From Ophthalmolycus amberensis (lineage: Eukaryota; Chordata; Actinopteri; Perciformes; Zoarcidae): 64,000 nt of DNA. The stretch lies in NCBI GenBank assembly GCA_024529925.1, contig JAFEUB010001201.1, positions 79,916-143,915 of the forward strand. Reading direction: 5' to 3'. Numbering within the stretch: position 1 is the stretch's first letter; each line of letters starts with the position of its first letter. Of this stretch, positions 47,668 to 59,944 are shown piece after piece. Below the pieces are notes generated by a model. That model worked only from the letters and a program-made list of their open reading frames with translations, was not told where the DNA came from and did no database searches. The position numbers and the translations under genes are program-made.

Positions 47668-49716
47668 GTCTTTTAGTCACGGTCTGGTCGGCTTGCAGCA
47701 AATGATAATCTTTCCTCAAGAACAATTTTTCCTCCGAGCTTGTGCCGCGGTAGCGCTTCTGAAAGTGGGCAGTCTTGACCTTGCTAGTGGACCATGGCTG
47801 TGTTTTTCCACAACTGATTGCTTCCTCGCTGAGTGTATATGTGCGTTCCTTCTAGTCCTCTTGACCCAGACGAGGCTAATGAACTCCACTGGCATTAATG
47901 ACCCAAAACAACAATTCTGCCTGACCTCTTGGATGTCCTCATGTCTTCCACATCCGTACCCGTTTCATTAAATAACATAAAGAGCTCCATAGCCGAGCCA
48001 GAATATATACACTCCCTCGCTGACGAGTGAACTCTCCAACGGTCACATCACACGCATGGCAGGAGCCACTTCAGTGCGATATTCCTGTTAATGGAGAGAG
48101 ACAGGAAGAAGAGGTCGATTCAAACATGTTCTGTAAGCATGTGCTGGTGGAGTCGTTCACCTGCACGACAGGAAGATTGACCGCCCACTCCTGCGCTCGT
48201 TTGTGTGTATCCTGACAGAATAGCATCTATCAGTACAGTCAGTACATGACTCCTCCACACCTAACACCATTTTTTTTTTTTTTTCAGCTTCAGTTCCATT
48301 GACAGTTCTGGCATCCTGTCAAACACATCCACCGCCACCATCCAATTTACCTTTTAACATGCATTCTCGCTCGAGCGCCTCCATCCACTTTCGTCCCCAA
48401 AAGTCATTGGCAGGCGTCTGCGGCTCTGAGATAAACGAGGGAGTCAGTGAGCCTACAGTATGCACCACTCCCCCCGAAAATAAGCCAAACTAGTCAGGTT
48501 CAAGGCCTAGCTTTCTGCTATTACCATGTGGTCTGTACCTATTCAGGTATATGTGTTTGTGTATGTGTCCTTGCATAGGCTCGTATAACGTTAGGCAATC
48601 ATTTGAATTTGAGATTTGGATTCAAAATTGACTCAATGAGTTGTTTTTATTTGTTTGCGGAGAGTTTTGACTGGCATAACAGCAGAAAATAATGCATTGG
48701 ACATTAATTAATATTTCTTTATGGTTTTGCATATATTTTCCATATTATGATATGCTGTATATAGAATAAATAGTGATAGATAGAATGCTTTATTCATCCA
48801 TAAATGGTAAGTTGCATCATTACAGCATAATTGAAATTTAAAAAATCAAATAATATAACCATAAAAAAATAACTAAAATCTTAACTAGAAGCTGAACTTG
48901 AAGGGCTCAATTTCAGGTTCATACTTGTATTTTCCCTTTCTACTAGAACAGGTTTACATGCTTAAATGTTAAAAAGTGTTTTTTTCCTCATCATGCATGT
49001 CTGAACCCTCGGATAGGCTTGCTAGATAAATATGGTGCACCTTTGCAAAGGTAGTTCTCAAGCCGTAAGTGTAGATACAAATGAAATGTGTATATTCTAA
49101 TGAACCTGCATGTGACATATGAAGGGGAGCCACATCTGCATGGCTTGTTAAATCACATGTTTTCTGATCTAAGCAGCAGAAAAAACTGACTGGCTTGTGT
49201 TATTTGATAGTTTGTGGGTTGGGCTCTCCAGATACCCAAATGTTTATGCACAAGCACTGAATAAGTGAATTTTCATAATATATCACCTTAAAAAATAGAA
49301 ATAAACTCGAAATATGCTCAACGATGGTGCCTGGTAATATTCTGTGTATTGTTAGTACAAGTCTAGCAGATACTCTTTATTGTCATGTATTGATGTGGCA
49401 AGGTGTTAAATTGGAATTGAATATGGCATATTGATGGTGGAAAAACATTCTTGACATGAATGACATAATGATTTGAATGGTATTTCCCTGCTCTGCGTAC
49501 GCAAATCTCACTAAAATGGATTTTCTTAGTCTCTCTTCATTTCTGTCTCCCACGCTCGACTAAAGGTCATCATACGCCCGTTGGACCCAAGAAAAAAAAA
49601 AGAGAGAGAGAGAGCTCCAATCTGGACATTCAGACACAAACCGAAACAGACCAGAGGATAATTAGACCTGATCTGAAATCTGAATAGGAACAAATGGAAA
49701 CACTGAGACCTAAACT
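47663..49716. other. Non-coding stretch, nothing seen
   Basis: T run near 48271-48284. No gene or bounded repeat recognised. Confidence 0.4.
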
Positions 49717-49794
49717 GGAGAGTGTGAAGTATGAAGTGTAGGGAACAATGACATAGATGTCATTGTTCCCTACACTTCATACTTCACACTCTCC
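49717..49794. repeat. 78-bp near-perfect palindrome (38-bp arms, 2-nt loop)
   Basis: Arm 49717-49754 (ggagagtgtgaagtatgaag, then tgtagggaacaatgacat) is the exact reverse complement of 49757-49794. The only unpaired bases are ag at 49755-49756. A second hairpin follows 22 bp later. A transcript from either strand would fold into a long perfect stem, but the 2-nt loop is too small for a typical microRNA precursor. Confidence 0.95.
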
Positions 49795-49816
49795 ATCTCG
49801 CCACGTTAAATGCATC

Positions 49817-49852
49817 ACATGATATGGAGTCTGCTTGGACTCCATATCATGT
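49817..49852. repeat. Second hairpin: 15-bp arms, 6-nt loop
   Basis: acatgatatggagtc (49817-49831), loop tgcttg, then gactccatatcatgt (49838-49852), with no mismatches. Confidence 0.93.
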
Positions 49853-52620
49853 CCACAGACCTGGGACACTTGACAACACAGTGGGAACCTTTTGACCCCA
49901 TGAACACCTCTGCTCTCTCGTCCTCTCTTCATGGTCCTCTCTCACAACCTGTCAATCGCAGCCCCTCCTCCCTGTCTCCTTTCTGTGCTCTTCTTCCCCT
50001 GTATATATCCAGTACTGTAAGTTCCACAAAGTAGAGAAAATCAGAGATAGAAAAGCACTTCATTGGCGTTGTCCTGATAGCATCCGTATAAGCCTCTCTA
50101 TCTTGCCGCTCATGCCACAGAAATCCCCAAATGTCTCAAATCCTTTCAAGATGGGTTGTGTCTGCCGGTGGTTTGGCCTCAAGAAACCTCAGTGTTCTCT
50201 CTGTGAACTTCACTGCTTGTTCAGGATTTGCCGTCTACAGCAAAGTCAAAGTTTGACGTTTAAAGTTCTGTACTTCCGTTTCTTGTCCTTTTCAAAAGGT
50301 TGTGATGAGTGAGCGGGTATGTTTTCTTATTATGGTTGTCGGTTGGTGAGCTGTTATCTACTAAAGCCAAACGGTGAAGCTTTCATCTCTGCCAGCGATG
50401 ACGTAACAGACACTTCGTCATAGTACCACTCAGTTTCCCCAAAATCATTCATTTTGAACTATTCTTAATTAATCATTTTGTTCTCAGAAACTTAAAAGAC
50501 GCCGACAGGCCGACTCTCATTTTCACCAGCAGTAGAGCAACGGCTGAGGGAACATCAGGAGATTCAGATTGGGCAAAACATCCCAGGCCTCACTTTTATT
50601 CGCGCTTTCAAACCAGTGTTGTCAGCTCGTGCTGTCAGACTTGGGCAGAGCACCGACACCGAAGCTGAGCAGGAACGTCCATCTTTCATAGCTGTGCCTG
50701 TAATTGTAACTACATGACACAATGCAGCCCCTCAGTATATGAACAATGACACATTGTTTTATTGTTCTACTCCAGCTCGTTGGATGATAAATGAAACCAT
50801 GACGTAGAAATGTTCATATTTTAATTGGTCTTACAATGTTGGACCAATGCCGGGTTTTTTATGTCCTGCAATTTTAGGATAATGCAGCAGGACAATAATG
50901 GAATAACCGTCTGTGTGCCAAGAACTTCTTTTTATACTAATTCATTTTTATGTCATAAATCTGAGTGCTTAGCCACTCCTGCTTTTTCTCATAATGCAAA
51001 TGTCCCCCTGATACTGCTTATGTGTGCTGGCATTTTATATCAAATAAGTATATTTATAGATTTTTTTATTATTTAACCTTTATTTGTCGAGGATAGTCCC
51101 AGGCCATGGTCATGGTATACATCCATAAAGAGATACTAGTCACTTGCTTGTTATACACAACAAGCTGACCAATTATATTATACTCACTATAAGTAGTTGT
51201 TTTGATAATATTCTGGAAGCATTGGGCGTCGTGCAACATTTTCATATTCTCATGCAGTTCTGAAAGTTGTCTCGAAGACAAACTCTCTTAACTGCACAAA
51301 CATAACTTAAATGTCGTAAGTGTCTGGTTTTAACGTGATGAATGCAAACTGTTCATGATTCCTGTGAATAAAGTCAGACAGCAAATTATCTTTTGCTTTG
51401 TACATTTTTCTCTGCAGTTTTAAGACCAATTAGATCACAATGTTTTAAATAAAACACGTAATAAATAGTGCACTGGTTGGTTTGTAATAATCCGATAGAT
51501 TCACAATTCTTGTAGCTCTCTTCTGATGCATGAAACCTGAGTTAGTGTTGGTTTTGTTTGTTTCCCTCCATACAGTCATTAATGTATGGAACTATGAGAG
51601 AACAACACAATAGTGGGTTCTTATTCAAGATATATATATGTTTGGTTTCCAACATAATCTATGATCCACTCTCATGCCAGATATGTATTTTCATACACTC
51701 TTTCTATTTCAACATCATTAATCATATATTTTCCTTGACTATTGGTTTGTAAATGACCAAATATTCTAAACTTTGTCCCGGTGCTCCACCCTCTTTAGAC
51801 TTTCATTTGGGCATTCTTGATTTTATTCTCTCTTATCAATTCCTGTGTTCACACGGCCTACCGTCTCATGCCCTTTTATGGAGTTTGGCTATTATCAATA
51901 TTAGTCAGTGACAAGACGCAGAGACGGTAGGTGCACGGTAGGTGCTTCACATCTGACAATCTGAATTTGCACACAAAAATTATATGTTGACATAATTTGA
52001 GATTATTTACCTGCGTTATCTTATTGTTTTATTTGCTGTCTCACAGAGGACCTGTGTCACTTTCATATATACACTTATCATGAATTTAGCCTAGCTTTGC
52101 ACAACACAGGATATAAATACTATGAAACATGTAAGGTATAAACCATCCTGACCTGACCAGAGACAGACAATCGGTACATGACTCGTAGACAGGTCTGGAC
52201 CACTTACTGGTCCTATCTAAGAGAGAATTCTAAGTACAAGAAAAAACGGTAAAACTAGTTTTCTTTTTGAGCTACTTCGACTATGGCAGACATGAGAGGG
52301 TTCTGAAAGGCTGTGGTGTTGGTATGGTGGAGGATGGAGCTGTGTGTCTTATGATGATAACTAGACAGAGCAAGATGCTGAGACCTTGGTGCTGAGGATG
52401 GCGGCGTGAAGTGGATGGAATTGAGGAGGTGGACAGAGATGGAAGATAACAAGACATGGGCTCTGTCTCACACACACTCTCTGACAGACACAGGCAGACA
52501 CACAAACACATGTCGGTGGTGTGGGTGTAAATACAGCACAGAACCTCATGATGTGCATTCACACAAAAGGACATCGACTCTGTTTCCCCTGCTCGCCCTG
52601 CTTCCTTCTTGTTTAAGACA
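49853..52620. other. AT-rich stretch, no gene recognised
   Basis: Includes an aacctttatttgtcgaggat phrase near 51075, resembling the cctttatttaaccaggtagt segment inside the hAT-like copies at 47.3 and 59.3 kb. No exon recognised. Confidence 0.35.
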
Positions 52621-52621
52621 G

Positions 52622-52650
52622 ACACACACACACACGCACGCGCACGTGCG

Positions 52651-52682
<32 letters not shown>
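52622..52682. repeat. (CA)n with CG-rich alternating core
   Basis: Almost entirely alternating purine-pyrimidine for 61 bp, with gcgcacgtgcgc in the middle. Confidence 0.9.
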
Positions 52683-52685
<3 letters not shown>

Positions 52686-52956
52686 CAAAGTTAAGCCCGG
52701 CTGTATGTGAAGGTGATCTGCTCCAATAATCAGCTATTGAGCAGATGGAAGAGTCGGTGGGTCTAGATAAGGACACACAGCACAGGGGACCTGGAGGGAC
52801 CAAACAGTTTATTAGGTTCTGGTAGAGCCGACACCTTACGGGAGGCTTTCTTCCTTTAGAGATAAGCAGGTGTATATGAAAGATAATAGGACGAGAACAC
52901 AAAGTCAGCTATTTTTAGCTGCAGAGTGACATTGTGTAAATCCAGACCCAACAATG

Positions 52957-53385
52957 ACTACGTTTACATGCACACTCATATTCCACTATTTTGCCAAATA
53001 TGACAATATTCCAAATTGAATATGGCTCATGTGAATATCATATTTTGAACAAGGCCTTATTCCGAATGGAGCATTTTCTGACTAAGACATGCGGGATAAG
53101 TCGATATTTTTCTGGTTTTAGGAGCATTATTTGGACATGTATACAGCACATTCGAAATATGGGAAGTAGGGATTTTTACGGTACTTTGCGACACACAGCC
53201 TCGTTCCTGTCGACGACAAGCTCTGCGCGTTGTAGACAAACCAACTAGTCAATCGCTTGCAAAGCTGGAGCAGAGATGCATGCCCGAAAGAAAAGCCCAC
53301 ATTTGCGGACGGAAGGAGAAACACACCTACTTTTAGGCATTCGGAAGGACTTGGATATCAACAGATATCAAATAAATGAGACATG
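52957..53385 (+). mobile_element. PIF/Harbinger-like remnant with Myb/SANT-like start
   Basis: Starts with actacgtttacatgcacac, an edge common on fish DNA transposon copies, followed by several ttccgaat/aatattcc phrases. Near 53300-53370 a frame reads TEGETHLLLGIRKDLDIN, close to the W-T-x-x-E-T-x-x-L-L-x-I pattern of Myb/SANT-like domains in Harbinger-type accessory proteins. No DDE transposase and no right terminus seen. Confidence 0.45.
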
Positions 53386-53796
53386 AGATTTAAACAACTG
53401 CAGATGACAGATAACACAAGTTCAAATTTGTGTGAGCAACACATGAATAAACACGATTTGATTCAGTGTGGCTTATGTCTATCTTATGTCTCATGTAATC
53501 TTTGAACAGACTACTCCTCTCCACATCTCCTGCTTAGTCACAGTAGTGGGAAAGGGCTCTGACTCTGAATGACAGGGAACTGAGAGTACATGCACACAGT
53601 ACACGTTAACTAACACTTAACAGTTTAAATGTTCTGCTTGAGCATAATTCATTGAAAACAGAGAATGTGATGATATAATAACAGAGATTGGTGAGTGATG
53701 CCGAGAATCATAAGAATAATTTTTTTCTGGAAGAAAGGATATCTGTATCTGTTGTGGTCTAGTCTCTCACAGGATGTGACACAAACGTATGCACAC

Positions 53797-54363
53797 TGTT
53801 GTGGAATATTTCTATGAATATTCGGGAGAAGAGTGTCAAAGTGTTTATCAAATCAATGTCAAATGAAACAGAGTCTGGATGAACGATCAAAGTTGTAATA
53901 GTCAATTTATTCGCTTGCAAGCGAAGAGAAACACTGTCTCACAGACACATCACGTCATCTGCAGGAGGTGCTCTGAATAACACAGTCAGATGCATGGACA
54001 TTTATACTGCTTCCTTTGATTAGGTCACTGTGACCTAATCAAAGAGTTAAGTCACAAGAAATACAGAGTCTGAATAAGCCTGTTTTACCATCACACATCA
54101 CATATGCATACAGAGGGTCATGCTCTTCAGCTGATGCTCATCAGGAAGTACCGTAATCTAGGCCTCTGTGTGTCTCCGTCTTTGAAGACAGAATCAATGC
54201 ACAGGAAACCAGATAACAAGATAACAGATAACAAATAACAAGACACCTGGATGCAAAACTGATAGAATCATCTACTGAAAAGGTGTTTGGTGCCTGCACA
54301 GTTAAAGATTTACATTCTTTAATCCTAAAGCATAAGACTATGACATATTTTCCCATAACAACA
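53797..54363 (-). mobile_element. ERV-like solo LTR
   Basis: On the minus strand it runs from TGTTGTTATGGGAAAA (54363) to TATTCCACAACA (53797). A TATA-like box (agtataaa) lies at 54001-54008 and a downstream AATAAA at 53906-53911, giving a U3-R-U5 order. Immediately upstream of the TATA box is the palindrome at 54014-54044. No second LTR or internal gene is present within reach. Direct gcacac repeats at 53791-53796 and 54367-54372 could be target duplications if the right edge is 54366, but that would break the TG/CA rule. Confidence 0.65.
54014..54044. promoter_or_regulatory. 31-bp palindrome with perfect ERE-type AGGTCA inverted repeat
   Basis: Arms ctttgattaggtca and tgacctaatcaaag are separated by ctg. 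The core AGGTCACTGTGACCT (54022-54036) is an exact AGGTCAnnnTGACCT palindrome, the consensus oestrogen-receptor element. It ends 5 bp from the minus-strand TATA box of the LTR. Three AGATAA (GATA-factor type) motifs lie further upstream in the LTR at 54211, 54219 and 54226. Binding is inferred from sequence only. Confidence 0.7.
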
Positions 54364-54372
54364 CTCGCACAC

Positions 54373-56037
54373 AACCACAGACACTTTATCTTCTTCCTCA
54401 GGGTACAATTACCTCATCACCCAGTCAGAGTAATTAGCACAGCAGTGCTTCATTAAAAGTCATTATTTAGATACAAGGTCCATTGACCTTCCTCACAACG
54501 CTACTTTGCTATGTTCCCTTCTCCCTGCGTGTGTGTGTGTGCGTGTGTGTGCGTGTGTTACCACCCGGAGATATTGTCCATGCCAGTTTATTGGGATTGT
54601 TTAAACCTGTAGCTTGTTATACAGCTATATTACTGGGTGAGTGGCAATGTGAGGCAGGGGCTAACAAGGCTACAAACTTTGGCAAACAGAGCAGATTAAG
54701 CAAAACGGGTAAATAATGAAAGTATTTAAGCACGTTCTGAAGAGTAAACAGAGAATACAGAGAGAAAAGTATCATATTGATTGCCACCAACAGCTGACAA
54801 TCAATATGACATATTTTATTTCTTTGTCTTTTAGTATTGCAATGCTTTTTATGTTTTTTACATTCTTTACACAGTGGACACAAAGAAATAAGAAGAAGCC
54901 AAGGCAAACACAATATTCTACAAACGTCTCCCTTTCAAATGGCTCAGATGTGACGGTCACGAGATGCAAGCGCGTTACTTGAGAAAAGTTTGCATTTGTA
55001 CACCGTGAAGAGATTTGATGTAAACAGATCAGTTAACAAAAGGGATGTATCGACTTCAGGACGGACCGAACTTTAAGGATCTTACCATCTCACTTTCCAA
55101 CAACGCCAACACAGAATCTCAGTGTGTCGACACTGATCGATGTTCAACAGGGACTGGGCCTTTCTGGGCCTGTTCATTAACAACTTTATAAAACACCTCA
55201 GAATCTGATCACACATTGATGGTCAATAGCTCGCCACTTGTCCCAGACACGTCTGGACATGTCTCATCACAAATGAAGTATTTGTATTCCCTTTGGTAGA
55301 TGACTTTGGCTCTCAGTGCTTGTTTTTCAGAGAAGAAGAGGAGAAAATGAAGAAAGATGTATAGGGCTGGGGAGAGTAAATGGATGAAGTTGAAGAATGA
55401 CAAACAAAGAAACGGCGCAGCAGAGAAACAGATGATTGGCTGCAGAGATGTTTCTGCTGCTTCTATACTGAGGAACCTCTCGGGGGGGACAAGCAGTCAA
55501 ATGTTCCCTGGAAGAGTTTATCGGACATATTGTCCAACGATACTTGTCCTAGTCAATGCGAGACATGAAGACAGTCATCTGAGGAGCAGTGGCAAACCTT
55601 GGCTACTTAGGGTGGGCTGTTAGTTTGAAGTTGATTAAAGGGCTAAATACACGATTCCCAACTCAAATAAATCTGTGTCACCAATTGAATTATTGCTCTA
55701 CCCTAATATCTACAGAGAAACGACTGATCGTGATTCATCACATTGGGACAGTAAAAAAGATTTGTTGCGGGGTTTGCAAATCTATTTAGCTTCGAACGAG
55801 AACTTATTGCTTGCAAAAATGAAAGTTTAAAACATGAAGTAATTGAATCCAATTGTGTCCAGCAAAATATAGTGCCTTGTGTTAAAAGAGTCACGTTAAA
55901 TTGAGTTAGGATTAATCTGACAGCAATGATGATTAAAAACTGTTAATCATAGCCCACTGGAGCCTGTCTCCATTGTTTTTTGCTCCTGTTGTTATTCTGA
56001 TAATTATCTGAGCTGCTTGTTGAACACCCTGCTTTGT

Positions 56038-56044
<7 letters not shown>
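54373..56044. other. Non-coding stretch with one weak exon candidate
   Basis: Short (TG)n near 54530-54558 and a 12-bp-arm hairpin around 54773-54812. Contains the weak minus-strand candidate at 55209-55346. Confidence 0.35.
55209..55346 (-). CDS. Weak candidate terminal exon, unidentified
   Basis: On the minus strand a pyrimidine-rich stretch (catttttcctcctcttcttc) precedes an open frame that reads EKQALRAKVIYQREYKYF, ICDETCPDVSGTSGELL and ends INV with TGA at 55209-55211. The peptide is protein-like, but the acceptor choice is ambiguous and no partner exon or family was recognised. Confidence 0.2.
   Translation of the reverse strand, partial: FLLFFSEKQALRAKVIYQREYKYFICDETCPDVSGTSGELLTINV

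Positions 56045-56082
<38 letters not shown>
56045..56082. repeat. (GT)n microsatellite, 19 units
   Basis: 38 bp of GT, extended with interruptions to about 56094. Confidence 0.95.
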
Positions 56083-56085
<3 letters not shown>

Positions 56086-56094
56086 TGTGTGTTT

Positions 56095-59000
56095 GGGTTT
56101 GAGGGTAGTCCTGCAGGCAGTGATGTTCTCAGGAAGCACAGTGGGACATGCTGGAGACGAGTCAGAGAAGTCTGCAGAAGTCTGGTGTCTTATGGACAGC
56201 ACGGTGCCAATTAGGAAAGTGGGAAAGCAGGCACCCTGCTACATCCTGCACAGCACACACTGCACTGTGTTCTGTTCCTCTGCAAAATGGATCATCCCAG
56301 AATGTTTGTATAGTTTAGAGATTTAAAACTTTCTATGAGAGGAAGTGTTTTTATGTCATGGCAAGCTTGTGTTGGGTAACTGTTGGGTGTTTGTCAAATC
56401 ATGTCACAAGTAGACTTAAACATGCCTTAGATAATGTATACTTGGCCAGTTATCCACTGAAATAAGGAAATATACCACTTAAGAATCAAGATAAGTGTTG
56501 TATGTTTTATTGCATATTTACTTTGAGGCAGCGGTGAGACGGAAAGAGTTTTCTCTTAATGAGCGCGCCAGTTTTTCTGTTTTCTTTTCGACTCTATTGC
56601 ATATCTTCTGATCAGGTCTGATCAGAGCACAACACACTGAGCAACGAAGCCGCGAGAGAGTGAAGGACGAGAGGTTGAAGTCAATCTTTTACTCAATGAG
56701 GGAATAATGAGCTTAAACCTCACAGGGATCTGTTTATCATGCCAGCTCCTCGACATTGTGGAGTCAAGGACTAATGTGCATTAACCCTGAAGGAGTTGCA
56801 TGAGTCGCTGGACAATTTCGCTCACCTTACATGCATCGCTGGAGGATTGTCATAGAAATTCCTATGTGGTGTCACAAGCCACTGCCCAAACAAGGAAACC
56901 ACGACGGAATTACTGTATCATTTCCTCGATAGGGGTCTTTGAGAATTTGTGTGTATTGAGGTTGGTGGTGTGTGGCTTTAGTGATCCAGCCACGCCACAA
57001 TGCAGCTGATCAGGCTGCAGTTTGCCTCCACGGTGCACCGGCGGCTGGCTAGAGCAAAGAGGACATCAATTGTGAGGAGAAAACAATGGGTCGGACCACA
57101 GAGAAGCAGTGATTTCATTTTACCCTCCACATGTGAGAAAACCCCTCACAAAGCCGAATTGGCAGAATTCCAAATACACCTTCAGCCAAAGCAAAGCACA
57201 ACAGGAAGCTGCAATTATAGACTCATTCAGGCGAATGTCCAACGTTCCATTATACTGTAACTAGCAATACTAGAGCTTGACCTAAACAACAATAAATCAT
57301 ATTCTCATTTGTGGCTGCTAACACTATTGAGATACAACATTACAAAAAGACGAATATGTTTATTATTACTGTGATGATTGCCATGCCAAAGACATCTGAA
57401 GTGACAGGAATCACACAGCTCTCGTTTCGTAAAAATGCTACTTTTGTGCCGTCATCATTTTAAATGTAATATTTGGGGGATTTGAACTGTTAGTTGGCCA
57501 AAACTAACTATTTGACGACACCACTGTGGGCTCTGAGGAAGTTTTTCTCTCTTTTCTTTTGAATTTGACTATTTTCTACTATCTATTAATCAATAATATT
57601 GTCATATTAATCGATTAATATAGATGATTGATTGCTACTAAAACATAATTTAGGGTTGCAAATATTTTATTACATCTAAACAAACATGGTTTCTTCAAGC
57701 TTTAGTCAGTTGCAGGTAACATTTTAAATACTATATCAGCATTATTTTACATACATTGATAAATATTGTTATTCGAACCCTATGAGAAAATGTATTGTGA
57801 TACTTTCTTTGTCATAATAAACAATGGGGGGGGGGGGGGGGGTTTCTGGAACTACTTCACTTAATTCCAAAGGTGCGTGGAGAACGGAAAAGGTCTGAAG
57901 AGGTAAAAACCGCAGCGACTCTTGTAGTTTGTAGACCAACTTTATTGTTCGGACCAGCGGGTTTTTCGTCTGTGGCTTCTCTGGGGCTTGTCATACTAAA
58001 CAGACAGTGAACAAGCTGAGGACGGTCTTTCATCGACTTAACAGGCACTCAGAAGGTATTGACTTTGTGTTAACAGGCATCTGGCCGGCCTGATATATGG
58101 ATGTCTTCATCGACACGTCAGAAACACACAACACACTCACACAATCTGGTACCCGCACACTAAAACAGATGTGCAACATGCCCTAAGCACCCACACACAC
58201 TCAAATATAGTTCACACACGTATACAACAGATGGGCACACATACCCGAACACGTCTTCTTTTTTCACAACACACACACACACACACCTGTCGGGTTTTAT
58301 GGCGGCGATGGATGGTGATAGATGGTGTCGGTTTGTCAGGTCGTCTCTCTAGTGCTAGTCTAATGAGGCGACACACTGTCCTGACTGACACAACCAGTTC
58401 AGCGGGGCCAAAGACGAGTTCAGGATTTCTAACCCACATCCATAAATAACCACAAGGTCTCGGAGCAGACCCTCAGGGACAGGCTGAGCCATTTTCTCAA
58501 CATCTAATTTTTGATTAGAGAGCCAAAAGCAAGTTTCTATTCCATTTGATTTTTTCTCAACCGGGTGGGTCTGATGAAAAGTATTTCCATCGTAACGCTA
58601 TACTGACTCTGCATCTAGACTGAATGTAGATGTTTTGCCTTAGTTTGGCTGTTTAGTTTTCACGCCCGTTCAGGTGCAACAAAGCTAACAGACATGAGTG
58701 GAAAAGACAGGTCAATGAAGCACCGTCTGAACAAACCCCCGCAGTCCTGAGATGAGGTCTAATCCGGGGGAACAGTGGGTGTGCTGTGGGTATGAAAGGG
58801 CTTTAAAAATCAACTTCATTTAATATGAAAAGTTCTATAATCGGTGCATGAATGTGCTTGTGGGAGGGTTCGTCATTTGAGATTTGAGAGTGGGCAGCAA
58901 CAATTCATTGAATGCACAAGCAATAGGGTCAAATATCAGAGACATACACATACATTACCACAGTAGCTAGGGGGGAAATAAGAAAAATTAAACAAATGTA

Positions 59001-59110
59001 GATATTAATATACAATGACGTTTGGAGCACAACACCGGGACACAAACAGGTCTTTATTTCACAGCAGACATTTTGAATCGCCCTCGTAGGAAAAAGCAGG
59101 ATTCCCTAAT
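56095..59110. other. Non-coding stretch with G17 and (CA)n
   Basis: A 17-base G run lies at 57826-57842 and a (CA)n at about 58266-58288. taatcgattaatat-rich sequence near 57600 is probably an old repeat. No gene recognised. Confidence 0.4.
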
Positions 59111-59115
59111 TACAG

Positions 59116-59940
59116 TTAAAGGTGCTATGTACGGGGTTCAAAGCCTTGATATAACAGCAAACAACTAAACTAGTTTAGATTAGGGGTGTAACGATACGCG
59201 TATTCGTATTGAACCGTTCGGTACGAGGCTCACGGTTCGGTACGCATGACGAACCGAATACGTTTGAATAAAATTTTAAAAAAGATTTTTTTTTTATTTT
59301 AAAACCTTTATTTAACCAGGTAGTCCCATTGAGATTAAAAATCTCTTTTGCAAGATGTAAGTAACAATACAAGATGTAAGCAAGATGTAAGTAACAATAC
59401 TACATAACATTAAGGAGCAGCTTTTGTTTTTTATGCTTATGTGTTGCTAAGAAGACACCCCAGAAGATGGGTCACTCAGGTATAGTTCCATCATTGTTCA
59501 AAGTCAAAGAATAACTTTATGATGTTAGTTGTAATGAATAAATATATTTTAAAATCAAGTACATTTCTCTGGCATTTATAGTTTTCTACTGTACCGAAAC
59601 GTACCGAACCGTGGCTCCACTGTATCGTACCGAACCCAACCGTGAATTTTGTGAACCGTTACACCCCTAGTTTAGATATAGTGGATTATTATCTACCTGA
59701 GCAGAGAATGAAGTCACTCTACCTCTCATCCCCGGAGGCTTAGCACCCACCCGCCGCTTCCCCTTCAGGGAAACACTTTTAGCTCTGTCAGCACTTTTGC
59801 AGCAGTTTGCACTGTTAGCCCTGTTAGCTGCGAGCTGACGGCTCAGCTGTTGCCATGTTAAGAGCCCTGGAGATGCAATAGAAATGCTCCCAATCTTGTA
59901 TATAGCACCGCTAATGATGGCGCGACTGTAATAAGGTGTC
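59116..59940. repeat. Older dispersed repeat, split by a hAT-like insertion
   Basis: The left edge ttaaaggtgctatgtac (59117) and right phrase tatatagcacc (about 59899-59911) are near inverted counterparts. Between them lies sequence I know as dispersed in fish (gagctgacggctcagctgtt, then gccatgtt). The element at 59181-59669 sits inside it, so this repeat is older. Confidence 0.45.
59181..59669 (-). mobile_element. hAT-like MITE, copy 2
   Basis: Ends taggggtgtaacg (59181) and cgttacacccta-like: cgttacacccc then ta at 59669. Perfect 8-bp duplication gtttagat at 59173-59180 and 59670-59677. It is the reverse complement of the family copy at 46889-47415, 489 versus 527 bp. The difference is partly in the internal tandem unit and the poly-A/T stretch. 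Confidence 0.9.
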
Positions 59941-59944
59941 CCCG

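Noticed and set aside
49717..49794. MicroRNA precursor
   Set aside because: A 38-bp perfect stem with a 2-nt loop is unlike known precursors, which have mismatches and larger loops. No known mature sequence recognised.
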